Assembly (NCBI GenBank): GCA_030620095.1 | Contig: JAUTXW010003559.1 | Location: forward strand, 1 to 64,000 | Reading direction: 5' to 3' | Source: Kuschelorhynchus macadamiae | Lineage: Eukaryota; Arthropoda; Insecta; Coleoptera; Curculionidae | Length of the DNA stretch: 64,000 nucleotides | In this document: piece by piece, positions 1 through 64,000 of the stretch | Position numbering within the stretch: position 1 is the stretch's first letter | Layout of the letters: the number at the start of each line of letters is the position of its first letter | Notes under the pieces: generated by a model | The model's input: only the letters and a program-made list of their open reading frames with translations | The model's database searches: none | Told to the model about the DNA's origin: nothing | Program-made: the position numbers and the translations under genes

Positions 1-1037
1 GGGCCAATTTGATGAAGTCCCTTAATTAACGTAAAGTGACATTTAGGATTATCACTGATACAACTCCTAACGAGTAACAATGGTTCATACCAATATTCAG
101 TTTTCACTATTTTGTGCGCGAAACAACGAAACACTATGCGATGGCTTGTACATGTCTAATAACTTTAACAGTTTTGAAATAGAAGATCTGTCATTCAAGA
201 TGGCAGAAAACTTAAAAAACAAATTTTACGTCTTCGAGTAGTAGAAAAAAAAAACATTTGGAAATTGATTTTAGGCGTCTATGCAGATTTTTTTTTAAAA
301 TGTAAGTTGTTAACACTTACTTTTACCTAAATTACATATTTATAATTAAAAACTTACAAAATATTATTTTGCTGGAGCTCAATTTAGTTACCCAGCTTGT
401 TATTTAACCTAATTTTAACTGTTTTTACTGCTAAAATACATTTCTAAAATGTTATTTTGGGTCGGCAATGGCTTCAATCAAAATGTCCCAAACGATCACT
501 GATTATTTATTTTAAATAACGTAAATCTATAACAGGATCTCCTTGGGTACATATTTCCAAATAGACAAGCATGTATATGTACTTTTTAAACTGAAAAGTA
601 AATATTTAGCTGATATGCCTTTAAAAATCTCATTCTGAAAACTCTTTAATTCATATAAAAGATATTTACACTGCATACGAATTTAACAGCTTTAAAACTT
701 TTGACATAAAAATTGTTGCTGCTAACATAAAAAAAAATATTTTAGAAATTATGTATTTTAGAAGGAATAAAAATGTGTTACTAAGGAGGAAAAATAAATT
801 AAGATGCCAAAGTTATACCGACTTTTCCATGTAGCGAACATTATATACGAGAATAAGATATCAACAAATTGGACATACCTAAAAATCAGAGAATTTAATA
901 ATATCTAGTAACACATGAATCGTCATATTGTTTTTTTTTTTAAGGAATACCACAATATTACTGAACCTCCGCCATATCTACTTTTTTAAAAAAAACTTGA
1001 GTTATAATTAAAATTAAAAACTAAATGAAGTACTTAC
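1..1037. other. MED12 intron sequence, nothing recognised
   Basis: AT-rich DNA downstream of the last MED12 exon in the window, holding the 5' part of the next intron. I see no convincing coding segment or repeat. Confidence 0.5.
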
Positions 1038-62876
<61,839 letters not shown>

Positions 62877-64000
62877 CTAAAATACAATAAATGCAATAAA
62901 AAAATTAGTTTTTATGTTAGTGTAGTATTATATACTTCGTATTTCTTTCATGGAATGCTATCTAGAAATTAACAAGGAACAAGTTTTAGGAAAAAAACAG
63001 AAGCTAACTGGAGGATAAAATGATACAAGCAGTCCAAAAATATGCCTCCAGACCCATCTCATGCCATGCTGGACCACTTGCTGTTTGGGAGCTGTCAAAC
63101 TATGACAGATATGATCACAATACTTCCTCAGAAGTTAATGACAAATAATTAGGATATTACAAGCCTTAATACAAAGGATGGGTCGACTCAAAGTGGACCA
63201 GAGTGAAAGTGAGGGAACAAGGGATACTACTACTACTACTAGCTCAATTACTTTTGTTTGTTAAAAATAAAATTTTTGAATTTTATCTGTATATTTGTTA
63301 TTGATCCCTTGTATTACATCTAGGCAACAATATTAATTCAAATTTTAAAGACATCAAAATAAGATCCATTATAAATAATTTTTAGTATTAATACAGTGTC
63401 ACCATTAAATCAGACCATTATTACATGATAAAATTTGAACCTTAAGTAGTTCTTTAATAGTTTCATGGACAACAACAATAGACGTAATAAATATCGATTA
63501 ATAAATATCAATTTAAAAAAAACACACAACAGGAGTTTGACTTTTGGCCTATGGGATATTTTGGAATCAGTGTCTGTCAGGTATGACTTCGACTTATGAG
63601 TACAGTGTCAAATAGAAAATATTAAATCATAAAAATATCAAATTTAGTTTTAAAAAGTGAGATTTCATATTAAACATTGTGTAAGTTTTATTTTAATACT
63701 TTTCAAAATTACTCAAAAAAAATAAATATTCTGTTGAAACAGAAAAAATGATAGAACTGTTAATCAGTTGCAACTGTTTTGGAGTACACATTTTTTAAAG
63801 TACCTACATTTTAATACGAGAACATGTTTTATAAACTTTCTAAAAACTTTATGTGGTAGGCATAATAATAAAAAGATAAAAAAATTAAATGTTTCCACGA
63901 AATAAAATTCCATTTTATTTCTATTTTTTTTTTTAATTAAATATTTGTAACTAAAAGGTAATAAGAAATAGAATTACAGTAAAAATTATTTAGCATAAAT
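62877..64000. other. Intron upstream of MED12 exon a, nothing firm
   Basis: AT-rich DNA. A somewhat GC-richer block at about 63000-63245 ends in (ACT)n and may be a retroposon fragment, but I recognise no family. No additional MED12 exon was found. Confidence 0.4.

Overview
The window looks like insect nuclear DNA. It is AT-rich, has short conserved exons with GT-AG introns, and carries many insect-type mobile elements. A beetle is a plausible source, but that is inference. One host gene runs through it on the minus strand: Mediator subunit 12 (MED12, Drosophila kohtalo). Fourteen consecutive exons, from 62757-62876 down to 1038-1251, join with matching splice phases and encode about 825 codons (2,475 bp) spread over 62 kb. 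They cover the region around the LCEWAV motif and the conserved middle of the protein. The gene continues beyond both window ends.

Almost everything else is mobile DNA inside MED12 introns. Intron 1508-8480 holds an old LINE split by a mariner-like element, whose left arm is a strange (TA)-filled inverted copy of its right arm. Intron 8705-15462 holds Transib element A. Intron 15807-23694 holds Penelope fragments and a nested inverted-repeat composite with a mariner-like transposase. Intron 24194-30011 holds Transib element B, followed by a 1.27 kb tandem duplication that copied one Transib end and part of a MED12 exon. Intron 33688-42019 holds a head-to-head Penelope pair with hammerhead ribozymes, two truncated LINEs and a region studded with a GGGCCAATAT motif. 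Intron 42133-48721 holds a LINE with two open ORFs. Intron 49230-62757 holds a (TA)n tract of about 0.6 kb, a second head-to-head Penelope pair and a decayed two-ORF LINE.

The most notable content is the two Transib (RAG1-family) elements. Each has ends resembling V(D)J recombination signals: a CACAGTG-type heptamer and an ACAAAAATC-type nonamer, with a 23-24 bp spacer at one end and a 13 bp spacer at the other. Each has a perfect 5 bp target duplication (CGACG for A, CGTCG for B). Both transposase genes are decayed, but RAG1-like landmarks remain visible.

Long (TA)n tracts sit at several transposon ends, and some of these may be assembly artefacts. No rRNA, tRNA, CRISPR or bacterial-type operon was seen.
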